Shown here: positions 1-11,800 of the stretch, piece by piece
Layout of the letters: every line of letters starts with the position of its first letter
Numbering within the stretch: position 1 is the first letter of the stretch
Origin: Alitta virens
Taxonomy: Eukaryota; Annelida; Polychaeta; Phyllodocida; Nereididae
Direction: 5' to 3'
Length of the DNA stretch: 64,000 bases
Assembly: GCA_932294295.1 (NCBI GenBank)
Contig: OW028576.1
Span: 49,826,199-49,890,198, forward strand
Notes under the pieces: generated by a model
Database searches by the model: none
Told to the model about the DNA's origin: nothing
What the model saw: only the letters and a program-made list of their open reading frames with translations
Made by a program: the position numbers and the translations under genes

Positions 1-866
1 AGCTTATATGCCCCCCCCCCCCATTTAACTTCCAAACACCCTTAACATGAGTGTATAGTACTTGGCTGAAAGACACATTGCTGCCCCCCCGTAGTTATTG
101 TTTCTATATTGCACTGCACATGGTCACTTTCTTTTCTTTTCTGATCATAGGCCTAATATATTATAATTTCAAAACATGTCTATTTTGTAGGTAATTATCG
201 TCCATGCTGTTTTGGTATAACGTTTTTTGTGGTTGCTATCATTTCTAAATGAAATCCACTATATGACTGAACTGATATCCTTCCGTAAATGTGTGATTAT
301 TATTAATAAATATGAGAATGGCATGTGATCTGTCAAATGCAAACGCCTGCTAAACTTTCCAGACATTGTTTATGTCTAGGCCATAATTTCTTTGCTACTT
401 TGTTCAGTAACACTCAATTTTGTTACTATGTAGATTTAAAATAAAATAGTGTTACAAAACCTGTCAATCACGAACATAATATTCCACTCAACAACTTTTT
501 TTTTTTACTAGTGTTATTAGATGTAGTGTGGTCTTTAAGCTAGAGATCCAACTGTATTATTACGCTGGCACAATGACAAAAAAACTCAGAGTGAAGGCAT
601 ATGCAAACATTTTGCGGCAGTGTATAGAATGGATATCTATCTACTTATCTATCTATCTATCGCAACGTTGCAAAATCGGCGGAAAATCGCGCAGTGTGAA
701 AGGTCAAGCAACTGTGCGACAGATCGGTGCAAAGATCGCCAGCCCCGTGTCGCCTGACAAAATCGCGTAGTGTGAGCCTGACTTAATTAGAGTTGCAAAG
801 TAACAGAGAGATATTGAAGCAATGAGGGAGTTCTGATTAAACTTGACAAAAACATTTTTGGCGGGA

Positions 867-1060
867 AATGGTGACGTCACTTAGCAACCAGTCTTTCAGT
901 CTCGTTCTGGTTGTGGTTGCTAGGCAACCTCTTCTGTTCGCTGCAGATTAGTCTGTTACAAATAATGGTGACGTCACTTAGCAACCAGTCTTTCAGTCTC
1001 GTTCTGGTTGTGGTTGCTGGGCAACCTCTTCTGTTCGCTGCAGATTAGTCTGTTACACAA
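867..1060. repeat. 97-bp tandem duplication with CRE and X-box-like motifs
   Basis: Two consecutive copies of a 97-bp unit (867-963 and 964-1060) are almost identical; I see one substitution, A versus G inside the X-box-like motif. Each copy starts with a CRE octamer TGACGTCA (872-879 and 969-976) and contains an imperfect palindrome GTTGCTAGGCAAC or GTTGCTGGGCAAC (916-928 and 1013-1025), the form bound by RFX proteins. Whether it is regulatory is inference. Confidence 0.85.
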
Positions 1061-1689
1061 ATAACTAAATGAAAAAATTAATTTTGTCATATCAAAAATT
1101 TAAAAAATATTATTTATAATGCTTTTATAATTATATGCTGTCAATGCTGCATTCCCTCAGCAAATGTTTGTATTCATATTTGAAACAATGCATTGTAATG
1201 TGTAATTTGTATTTTGACAATGACAAGGGTCACTCCATGTCAGATCAACCAAATTTCAGGAAGTGGCCCGCATAACCCTCTGAGATTTTTGATTTTATCT
1301 ATATTTTATATATTTAAACCTCATCATATAAGATAATCTATGCAAAATTTGAAAAGTCTGTAACTAATAAGATTTCTGACGTTTTGATAATTTAAAATTC
1401 GAAAAAAATCATTCAAAAGTGATATTTTGAGTCTTTTTCAAGAACTATATTCATCTATGATATTTGCTATATGGCAAGAGACACAACTGCAATTGCTTTT
1501 GTGACAGTGATGTCAATTTCTTATATTATTATGTCAATCCCTACAAATAATATGCGGTCCTAGAGAAAACTATGTTCTGCATAAGAGACCAGGATAAATA
1601 TCAAGCAATTCCAAGATCCACAGCTGTATGCTAAAGGTTCAAAGTATTGATTTTAGTTCATTAAGTTGCCAAACAATTTCTGTAGGACC

Positions 1690-1815
1690 CCATTTGCCAG
1701 CTCCTCTGAAGTCGTGTCTATGCTGGGGCAAGTAAAGACCCCACCAATGGCATAAACGTGGAATATGGTGTGGCCTCCAAGCCTTATCTCATCATCATGT
1801 TTGCCTCTGGCACAT
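1690..1815 (-). repeat. Dispersed repeat family A copy
   Basis: Read on the reverse strand it shows the family hallmarks: a GATGATGAGAT segment, a variant of the 'gtccacaccat' block, then 'ggtggggtctttacttgcc'. Related copies lie near 18845-18905, 24805-24935, 45370-45500, 46855-47010, 49150-49330, 49365-49440, 49560-49650 and 63860-63960. No coding capacity was recognised. This copy is diverged. Confidence 0.5.
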
Positions 1816-3387
1816 AAAATTGTGTACAACTTTATATTAAAATATGAAAAGCATAAACATTTATAGGGGGCGGCAGCATCCCCCCCCCCCCCAAGCGCCC
1901 ATGAGTTGTTGTGCAATTAGCAATGTATTGTTTTTAATTGTCAAGTTTACATTCTGTGGAATGGGCTGTCAGGGTTTCAAATGTATAACATTTCTAAATG
2001 CTTATATTTTTGGCTGCCAAATCCAAGATGGATGCCAGTCACTATTTTTGACACTATCCATGATGTAACAGGCCTTGAAATTGTTGTGCAAAACTGCTGT
2101 AGTGTAAGGAAACCAAACCAAAGAATTTGTTAAAATGTGGTTCTTACTAACTTCATTACATTCTATAAAATGGCAGGTTTTACAAATTGAATTTGAATTA
2201 TTTGAAAATATTTTGAACTGGTCGAATGTATTGTAATCTGACCTGAAATTACAATTTGAATCCTTTTTGTTTAGTTTGAATTTTATTAAAATTTTTGGTA
2301 AACAAACAAATTACCTATTTGAATAAATTTCATCTAAAATGAAAAAAAAAAAGTAAAATAACTGTTTGTAGTTAAGCTGTTGACATTGACAGTCCTGATA
2401 TTTGTGTACATAGTGACCTTGTTGCCATGGTTACGCTTAAATTAATAACATTGACAATAACATTCATAAATAGATCAAATATAATACTAGGATGCTGACC
2501 AGTGACCATTTTGCAAAAGTCTCATTGGTTTTGCTGTAGTTTGTTGTCTTGCACTTAGGGTAGTGAGCCTGTGAAATGATTCGTCAGACATATTGCTGAC
2601 ATTATTAATATTTGATGCAAATTAATACAAAGGGTATATTATATTGTTTCAATCAACATTTTTAATGGAGTATTAGTGATTCTATTCAAGTATTTTCTTA
2701 AACTGAATGAACATGATGATGCAGCAGGGCTAAAGACTAGGATATTTTACATATGCTAATGTAATCTACCTTTGTAATTAAAGCCATGTCATAACAGTTT
2801 AGCTCATTATGTGTGAGTATAGAATGTCATTGAATTGAAACTTCACCTAACCACAGCCTTGCTATTAAAGCCATACCATGAATAATTCCATAATGTTAAT
2901 AAATAATGTATAATTCCACTTCAATATAAAGAACCTCACTTAAGGGGTACCTCACTTTTAAAGACACCTCCCGCCATGTGAAATTGTTGGTATTATAATG
3001 TTCATTTTCATGTTAAACATTGTTAAATTGCAAATGAATTATTTTAATCTGAATTAAGAATGCTCAAAGAGGAAGAATAATTGGACATGGATGAAATAAT
3101 AAGATTCCATTATGATATCAAATAATGTCAAAGCTTAAGGTTCTAATAATGTTTTAATATTTAATGTTATTCTAACCATTTCAAAATAAACAACTATTAA
3201 ATAGCAAATAGGTCTTTAGAATCACACACTAAAAATACTGAATAATTCATAACAATCTCATGTACAGCAAATATTCTTGTATTTTTGTTTAATGTATTTG
3301 GTATATTTGATCTATTTGCATAAGCTTTATTTCTGACATGTCATCCTGTATTATCTAATGTATACATGTATATTTTTGTATTTGCAG

Positions 3388-3843
3388 GCCTATGACATGT
3401 GCAGGGGGGACAAGTTGCATGTAAAAATGCCCATCACATCGTACACCATAAAGACTGCCCTCTTCTACCTGTTGGCCAACCGGGCAAGTGAACTTGAACT
3501 GAGAGTGAGTGACAGAAGATATGAGGCCAGCATAAAGGAATTGAGGAATGCATTGGATCATGTAGAAGGCCAAGTTGAAGGCAGAGGGAACAAGTTGGAA
3601 TGCATTCCACAGGCCAAATGGACAACTGATGAAGATGTGCGTCAACATGGAGAGGAAGCAAGAGTTTGGGCCTGCAAGATCTTCTCGCTGATCAAACATC
3701 TTGCAGGACAAGGGTGGAAACTGAAGAACTACTGGGACAGAAGGGAGCCGGTTGTTGGTATGAGTTATGCAGTTGGAGAGGCTGAGTACATCTGTGATGT
3801 GTGTGACTGTGCATTAGATCACCTGAAGAAAAATACATTCTAG
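3388..3843 (+). CDS. Terminal coding exon, possible Mab-21/cGAS-like protein (partial)
   Basis: A clean acceptor (TTTTTGTATTTGCAG, ending at 3387) opens a 151-codon frame that ends at TAG 3841-3843. An AATAAA at 4254-4259 could serve as poly(A) signal. The exon carries 'ITSYTIKTALFYLL', which resembles the 'SYhlKTllLw' helix in the C-terminal half of Mab-21/cGAS-like proteins. It continues into a helical, charged tail with WACKIFSLIKHL and a cysteine cluster CDVCDC. That family link rests on one short motif and is weak. No upstream exon was found in the 3.4 kb before it, so this is either the end of a gene that begins outside the window or a retained fragment. Coding composition and the open frame contrast sharply with the flanks. 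Confidence 0.5.
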   Translation, partial: AYDMCRGDKLHVKMPITSYTIKTALFYLLANRASELELRVSDRRYEASIKELRNALDHVEGQVEGRGNKLECIPQAKWTTDEDVRQHGEEARVWACKIFSLIKHLAGQGWKLKNYWDRREPVVGMSYAVGEAEYICDVCDCALDHLKKNTF

Positions 3844-4496
3844 ACAAAATATACGGGTTAGAAACTGAAGCATTTATTCAGATACAGAAACCTATCAACT
3901 AAAACATATTTAAAATCTTTTTTAATTTTTTACATATTTTGTTGAAAATTTTTTAATAAGAATGCATTGCAAAATATTGTTCATAAGGAAACTAACAATT
4001 ATAATTCATGAAATTTCAATATAAAATTCAAGCTGAAGCAGCAAAGAAGATTTTGTATTTATTGGCAATTTTTTTAATTTTGTAGAAATATTACAAATCT
4101 CTAAATTTGTATTTTAATAGTTGTAGTAGTTAGCGGTAGTATCATTTCTTGTACAAAATATGAGATATATCCTCACTGTGGAGATCAGTCTCACATCATA
4201 AAACAACACGTTTCCATCCAACGGACACTAAGTGAATAATATTCTTCAAAGATAATAAAAAATCTGTCTTAAAATGTGTGATTATAGTGCTGCCCTCTGT
4301 CTGACAATAGGTTAATTGGAATCATTTATATTTGCAACATTGTCAAGAAAAGTTGTGATAAAAACCAACATGAATTTTGTATTTTATTTGATAATCATTT
4401 CAATCCTTTGATGACAATGATATATTAATTCATTAATCATCACACTTCTGAGGCATATCACATTTAAGTGTGGTATTGATGCAAATGTCTGTGCTG

Positions 4497-4580
4497 TATG
4501 CAATCCATGGTCCAGCGGTTAAAGTGTTTCACTGCTAATGCACAGGTTGTGGGTTCAAACTTCTCTGCACCCGGTTGTTC
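4497..4580 (+). repeat. tRNA-derived SINE head (probable)
   Basis: The segment has an A-box-like 'tggtccagcggttaaag' followed about 30 bp later by a B-box-like 'gggttcaaacttc', the spacing of a polymerase III promoter in a tRNA-derived SINE. It does not fold into an intact tRNA by eye: the acceptor stem is not complementary. It is therefore called a SINE rather than a tRNA gene. Confidence 0.5.
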
Positions 4581-5237
4581 AAGGGAGCTTGGCTGATGTT
4601 ATGAGCATATGTGATGTTCAGTATAGTATGATACTTCGATGTTCATCTTATTTTATTTTTTAGCCATGATATTCAGGACAATTTATTTTGTAATACCCCA
4701 CCATGCTATTAACAATTGTGATGTCCAACATGTAAAATGCACAATTTGTGTATATATGTCTCAAATATCATTTAAGACTTCCGTGGGGCTGTTTTATGAA
4801 TGTTTAACCAGTTTCAATCTGTATCATTTAAACAATTTGATATTCATGAATGTCACTTGAAATATATTATGGAGGCATACTGTAAATTCATCATAGATAC
4901 CTGCCTCTGCAGTTTTGATATACTTATAATTAATATACTATATTTTGTGAATATATGTTATTACATTGCATGACATTGATACAGATTATGCTTTTTTTGT
5001 GCCATGATTTTCCATATATTTTTATTATAATTAACTATATTATACTTATAGTTCAGATGATTATTAAGAATTTTATATACACTGAATATTTTTTTATTAT
5101 TGATTCATATAAGACTTTAATTTTTGCTACATGAATTGGTTTATTAAGATTTATAATTTTAAGATGGTTATTAAAGAAAGTTGTCTATTTAAAGAACATA
5201 CCTTTTGTTTTCTATATTGATATTATTTTGAATACCC

Positions 5238-5460
5238 AGTGAAACATGCTGTAGTCTACTGGGTAATGTGCTCATCTGCAAACTGCATGGGTGCTAGTTC
5301 AAGCCCCCGCATGTTTGCCGGGTTCCCACTCCTACTGAAAATCCGAGATAATCGTTGCTATACTGTTTCCCGGTCGGGAATAGCCTTGAAATTGTGGGTA
5401 TGTGCCACAATCACACCTGAGACTAGTGGCAGACTGAATTGCAATTTAGTAACAATTTAG
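5238..5460 (+). repeat. tRNA-derived SINE (probable)
   Basis: A tRNA-like head with a B-box-like 'agttcaagccccc' (about 5296-5309) is followed by a tail, 'ccgggttccca...tgaaaatccgaga'. Similar tail text recurs near 46200-46225 ('cttcccaggtccactgaaaatcgggg'), which supports a dispersed element. The boundaries are approximate. Confidence 0.5.
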
Positions 5461-6074
5461 TTCTTAGAATCCAGTGCAAGTTGAAGAAAATTTCTTCAAA
5501 AGGACACAAATTGCTTTTGGAGATTGTAATTATATGGCATTTCAATCTAAAGGACACAAATTGCTTTTGGAGATGGTATTCTACATTTATTATTAAATAT
5601 ACTGAATTCTAATTCTAATTGATTATTCAGATTGTGATGTTTAAATGGTATGTACCTGGAATGGCTGGATACCATCAATTATGTACAAGTGAATTTATGA
5701 TTTGGACAACACAGCTGCTTATAGTCATAACTTTTAAAATGTTCGAAGCCTCTCTATTTTAATTTATGCCTTGAAAATTGGTGGCAGCCTGGAAAAACCT
5801 GGAATAAGCCTTGAATTTGAACTTGAGAAAGGAGTGGGAACCCTGTTAACAGTATGGCATAGAGGAACTGAGCAGGTCCTCCGTAACCAGTGGTAACTCT
5901 TTCCTCGACTCCACACAGGGGTAAATGGGGGTGCTGGCTATGGACAGTGATGGTGATTGCAGAGTGCTTAGCCCTCTGCAGGTAATTCTGTGTAATGATT
6001 ATATAGTCCACATGGAGTTGAGAAAGGCTCGTGCTTGAACAGGTCAGCTGGCAGGATGTAGTGATGGGAAGAAA

Positions 6075-6245
6075 AGTACCAACCGAGGTCACTGTCACTG
6101 TAGCAGATAAGTATTGTTTAATGACGTCATCTATATCTTGTGACGTACGTCATCCATGTAACAATGGTGTAGTGACATCATATTATATTGTCTTGTTATC
6201 TGCTACGGTGGTAGTGCCCTCTGTAGGCTCTGTAACAGTTTTGCC
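6075..6245. repeat. CRE-rich foldback repeat (family C) copy
   Basis: The segment runs from 'ggtcactgtcactgtagcagataag' through TGACGTCA (6122-6129), a TGACGTACGTCA doublet and a TGACATCA-like site to 'atctgctac...gccctctgtaggc'. Its two ends are loosely complementary, as in a small foldback (MITE-like) element. Related copies lie near 13737-13925, 33468-33560, 51590-51960, 56390-56545 and 57770-57925. Confidence 0.55.
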
Positions 6246-8800
6246 CGATTCAGCTTAACTGTGATGCTGCAATGGTGTGAACACCACAGCTACCTATACC
6301 TTTACCCAACATTCAATTACATTAAGAAAATTAACAAAGGAAACACTCGCTTCATCAAATCCAATAATGACAAGGATTAATTGATAAATTAGATTTATAC
6401 CCAAAAGATTATTATCCTTGTAAAAGTGTCGTATGATGCTAGGAGAAGCATCTAACAACCAAGAACACCAAAGAAGACACTAGTATTGTATTAAGCAATG
6501 TATAAGCTATTAGTATTGTAGAACAATTTCATTTGTCTGATTCTTATATATGTTTTCTGCTATGTCACGTATCATAGAGATTTGTGTTATTATTAAGTAT
6601 TGATAAGCAACATATTAATAGAAGTTAAATGTTTATGATTGTAATTCTTGTATTATTGTATTATTGACTTGTATTAACAATGTACTCACTCAGTGTTATA
6701 ACGTATACATTTATAATGTATTTACTTAAGTGTATGATTGCAATTATTATTATCACATGAAATGTAGTAATAGATATTTCCTTTAACATCTTTAGCGTGT
6801 CTAAAGTGTCTAATCTGAGAATATATTATAAATTTATAATGTATTAATTATAACATTTTTTAATATGCAAGTTGGTGTTCTTAGTATTATAATTTTGCAT
6901 TGTATGAAATGTATATGATTTAAGATAATATTTAATTTTGGTTTGCTCACTATTGAAGGTCTAAGCAGCACATTCCTTGACCAGTAATACACAGAAGGGT
7001 AGGATAGAATTAGTCACACCCCAGAACCTGAAAATCTGCTGCAGGGTGCAATAATTTATCCAGCAATTAAACAGCCTGCACAGGTATCTGGGTATGGGGA
7101 GGGGATATGAGGTATATAAGCAGGGGATAAGCCAAAGGAGAGGCAGAAGCTATAGCAGGGAGACAGAGGAGGTGTGTGCAGTCAGTTGGGAGGAACTGAG
7201 CTCATGACCTTAGAGTAAGCAATAAGACTGGAGCATTAGGATTGACTGGCAATGTGTCAAGTGTATGGCCAAGGAATGTCGACAAAATGTATTAAGGTAT
7301 ATGCGCTTTACTTTGTATTTGAATGTATTGAATGTAAATAGATGATACTTTGTTCCATCTCGTGTGTTTTATTTACAATAGATTAAAACGTTTAGAATTT
7401 AACCTTCTTATTGTCATAGTTCATTCTTGCTCAGAATCTAGTGACCTATAACGGAATGACTAGATAAAATCTGAAGAAAATATTTAATGATACCCAGAAC
7501 CATCAAAGGGTAACACCTTAATTAATTAGAGTGCAATATGCACCAGACAATTTTAAAAGTGCCTATTAAAGGCTTTGAGTAGATCATTGACAGACTAGGC
7601 TTTCAGCTGCCATACTCCTAATAGGACTTCTGTCACCTACTGTAAGATCCCGGATTTGGACTAATGAGCCTAACGAGCAATTAGTGCCAATCAATAAAAT
7701 ATAAGTTCACTACAACGTCAAAAAATGTGTGGGTGGGGGGGGGGGGGCGGGAGAAGAGGGTGCTAGGCACCCTGCCCCCCTCCCCCCCCCCCCGAATCCG
7801 CCAATGGTTCATGCTAGGATTACAGCACACGAGCGCCATCTGGAGCATATTGAGTGGTGCACACGCCGGGCTTTGTTTCGGCGGTTCATGTTTTACCTGG
7901 AAGAAAATTCAACCTGGGAAATTGGAAAGTGAAAGAGGGTAAGAAAAATGGAAATAATTCACGAATGCTGAGTGCTTCCTTGTTAAGCTTTGATGATTTC
8001 CTATAATGAATAACTACGAGGTATTCTGATGGCATGTAATGGCGGTTCTAGCTGCTGAGTGGTGGAATTGATCAACTTATATTGGAACCTCGTTTGACGG
8101 TGCCGTCGGAGGAATGATGGGGGTGAACACTTTGAAGATGCTCTGAATGGCTATTGCCACTTTCAGTTCGATTTTTCCTCGATGTAGTTTTAAAACTACG
8201 TCAGTAAACTAGAAATCATAAACCTTTTGGTAGACCTTGAATCATAGCAGTGTCAATCAGAAAGTCATAGCATGCAAATGCCAAATGGGGCTTAAATATT
8301 TTCAATTTCATTGTCTGTTTTTGTATTGACAAATTAATTAAGCTTAATTGTTAGCCAGGTGGACATGTGTTAGAGTAGGTGTACCTACGTGATGGGCCTA
8401 ATAACGCGATTGCCCTTAACCCTAATAAACAACTGGCAGCCAAGGCACGTAAATACAATAACAAATAGTATTTTTGATGTGTAGTTAGCAGTGACAGTGA
8501 AAAATTATATTCGAGCAGTTGTGGCTTAAGGTATCAGGTTTTCACGGAATTAGGTCCTCACGTAATTAGGTACACTAACTAAAGATCATACTCGATCATC
8601 TTTTGGAACACGACATCTACATTGAAAATGTCAATGGAGTGCGTTGTCACTTTGCCATGATCAACAGTTTAAGGTAATTTTAGTGTGTAAGACGTCTCAC
8701 ATGAGAGAATTATTGTGATAGTGTGAAGATAATGTTATTACTTTATATAGCGCTAGTTTCAATAAACTGCCGTTAATGCTGGATGTTTCTTGCATTGTAG

Positions 8801-11800
8801 ATGAATGACGGGATAGGGGTGTTGACGGGCAAGAGTCTGCGCCTGGAAGGGAACGATGGGGTGGAGGAGATTATTCTACAAGATGATACTTCTTCCCAGA
8901 ACTCTCTCTTTAGACTGCAGGATGACAGTCAGCAATCGCTCTCGTCCAGCGCTAAAAGTGCAGACTCTGCTGCGTCTGGGTCAGGTGGGCTGTTGTCTTT
9001 GAACTTTGCGATAATTTGCAGATAGACAATTAAATGGTTAAAGACATAAAAACGTTTTGTATTGACTCTGCATGATTTTTGACAAAGTTATCATATTTAA
9101 TTATAATTTTTTTTAAATTCATCTTTATATAATTATGAAATTTTGGTCTTGAAGGAAGCTGCAGCCACCTAGCTGTGTAATCAGGAATTACGATTCACGC
9201 CTATATATTGTTTATCATTTTGCAGAAGATTCACAGATGACAAGTTTTCCCGTAGGTTTCTTGGGGACGGAGGGTCTTGGCGAGATCAGGAGCATTCAGG
9301 AGATCGATGGGGTGGAGGACGACCATGAGTTGAAACTGGCGCTGGGTCACATTGACACTCAACTGGGACTGGAGAATGGGGTAAGTTGCAATTGAAATTT
9401 ATTAAACACATAAGGCCTGTTCCATTTAAAAGTGGGGTGGGGGCGAACAGGATGATTTTTGTTGTCAAAAAGCGGGGGGTGTCTGAAATCTTCGGGTCCA
9501 CCCCCACCCCACACTTATAAATGGAACAGCCCTAATGCGTATATTTGACTGTTGATAACTCTTTAAATGTGTTAGATGAAGTTCAATGTTAGTTAGATAT
9601 TCATGGTCATGGGATAACATGAACGCTTGCAAGTAGGATTCGGAGAATTTCGGGCTAATAAATTAGAATTTTATCGCCATTACATATTTATGAAAGTGCG
9701 GATGAAGCGGGGCCATAAATCGCAAGTAATGCATCACCGAATTCACTGTTTATTTGAGCAATGGTTGAATGCAGCTGGTTGTAGATTTTGATTATTGCAT
9801 TCATTTACTAACGTTACAAAATATGTTCATGCAACAAACATTTATCAAAAAATTAGCATTCATTAAAGGCATATTTTTGCATTCCATTGATGATAAAGTT
9901 TATATAAGTTTGTATCGGCTAGTTATTATTGTCATGATAATTTATCAAACATAAACAAGAAAATTCTTTTTAAGAAAAAGAATAGATATCTGGTAATGTG
10001 AGAGAAATGGGAGCGTTAAAAAAAAAATAAAATAACTATGCATAAATATATTTTTTAAAGAGTTTATTTTTTTTTTATTTCACCAAAGAAAACTTAAAAC
10101 ATTTATGTATGTTACAGATCCCAATCTCCTATCAGTCTCGCATTTGACCTAATCTCTCTCAGAGTTCAGAGAGACTGCTCGTAATAAATACCTGGCATTA
10201 AAAAAGCGAATATAAGTCAGTTATATTGTTTGATAAGTCTAGACGCCAGATATAAATAACCTTATTAAACATCAATAATACACTAAAGAAAAACAGTATG
10301 AAGTAATTGACAAAATCAAATTCTTTTATTTTCGCATATTAAGAATTATGGAAAATAAGATTTTCATCCTAAAAATGTTTGCTCGTTTGTTTCACCTCAG
10401 GCTCAAGAGATGGACGACGATTCGGATTCATCCGACTCCAGCAACGATGAGGACGATGATGATGTGATGATCGTTTCGGAGACGAGGCCTGAAGATGCAA
10501 CGAAAATGCCCAGGCCGGCAATTCCCTCGAATTTCTCACGATCCAGAACCATTGGAATGCCGAGTGTCAGGAGTTACATGAGGGTCTCAAAGAAGAAGAA
10601 GAAGAAGAAATACAAGTTTAAAGACGTTTCTGCGAGTAGCTTTGTCAGAAGAGAAGGTATGTTGCTGTTATGAAATTAGCCGGATTAACTCCATAAATAA
10701 GTAGTAAGTTTATTGAGACAAAGGTTGCAACTGAAAAATAAAAATAAGTTTACACCATAAATGAAGGGAAATAAATAACTGTAAATGATAACAAATTTAA
10801 TATATGATATAACTTTTATTCAATTATTATTATTATTATTAGATTATTTATTCACGTCTTGCAACCACAATATTTGAATAATTACAAGATACAATTGTAC
10901 AACATCAAATCGGATAAAAAAGAAATAGACTAGAATGGTATGAACATATGTATGACAATAAAATCAATTAAATATTAACAATATTGTAACTATATGTAAA
11001 TTATGGACAAATCATATGAAACTGACATTTTCAAATTTCAAAGCTATAATGTGTAACAAAAGTGTTTACAGAAGCCTTGAATCGAAAATATGGTGAATTA
11101 GATTCAATTAAGTTATTCACACACATAAAAGGGTCAGATGCTAACCGTTAAACCCTGAAGAGGAATAATTGCCTTGAAAGTTAAACTTAAACAGTGGATG
11201 GATATTTCGTAATTCCATTCCCATCACTTATGAATTAATGGACTAGCGTGAAATGTGGTACAAGATGGATTAGATTTATATGATATAATATCTTCATTAT
11301 AATTGTACTGAATGGCATGAATAAGGATATATTAATGCAATCTAAATGTATTTAATTCCAGGTGACCCAGAAGAGAACCCAGAAGACCTGACGTACACGG
11401 TGGACAACAGTCGCTTCACCTGCAAATTGTGCGGAGCGTTCTTTTTAGGGCGCAGAAGTCTGGCTCTCCACATGCAGAGTTACCACAATCTCTCCATCAA
11501 CAAGAAATTCACGACCTCCGGAAATGAAGTGAGAAGTCTGCTTACTCATCCCGCTGCTGCAACCGCTAAATCTAATGTGAGTTATCTTAATTTAGCTATT
11601 AGGTAAATGCTATCAAAGAGACGCCGGCCTTCCAATTACCTCTGCTCTTCCTTATTTTATAACTTCAAGATTCCCTGGTGACACTTATATGATTTTTAGC
11701 TTCTCGGTCTGAGATCTGGTGAGAAATGTGCCAACCGCAGATAAAATGATGGTCACAATTTGGGCAGTGGTCGAAATTTCCCAGCACACCGGCGCTTTTG

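Larger units (their letters stand above)
1..3387. other. Non-coding AT-rich stretch with repeats
   Basis: No convincing coding exon is seen on either strand. It holds poly-C tracts (about 11-23 and 1881-1892), a short TATC microsatellite near 640-662, the 97-bp tandem duplication at 867-1060, and a reverse-strand copy of dispersed repeat family A near 1690-1815. Earlier exons of the gene that ends at 3843 may lie here or further upstream, but I could not identify one. Confidence 0.6.
3844..8800. other. Intergenic region between the 3388-3843 exon and the zinc-finger gene
   Basis: No gene was recognised. Contents that can be supported: SINE-like segments near 4500-4570 and 5238-5460, a short direct repeat at 5497-5580 (about 30 bp, two copies), the CRE-containing repeat at 6075-6245, poly-G/poly-C tracts near 7734-7795, and the presumed 5' untranslated and promoter part of the gene whose coding starts at 8801. 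An upstream non-coding exon is expected because ATG 8801 directly follows an acceptor. Its position was not fixed; a GT donor near 8673 is one possibility. Confidence 0.55.

Noticed and set aside
1653..1916. Minus-strand frame ending FTCPSIDTTSEELANGVLQ..., considered as a coding exon
   Set aside because: It overlaps a repeat family A copy and a poly-C run, has no plausible splice partner and no recognisable domain.
4497..4580. Possible tRNA gene
   Set aside because: A and B boxes are present but no complementary acceptor stem; a tRNA-derived SINE fits better. The same applies at 5238, 40945 and 44810.
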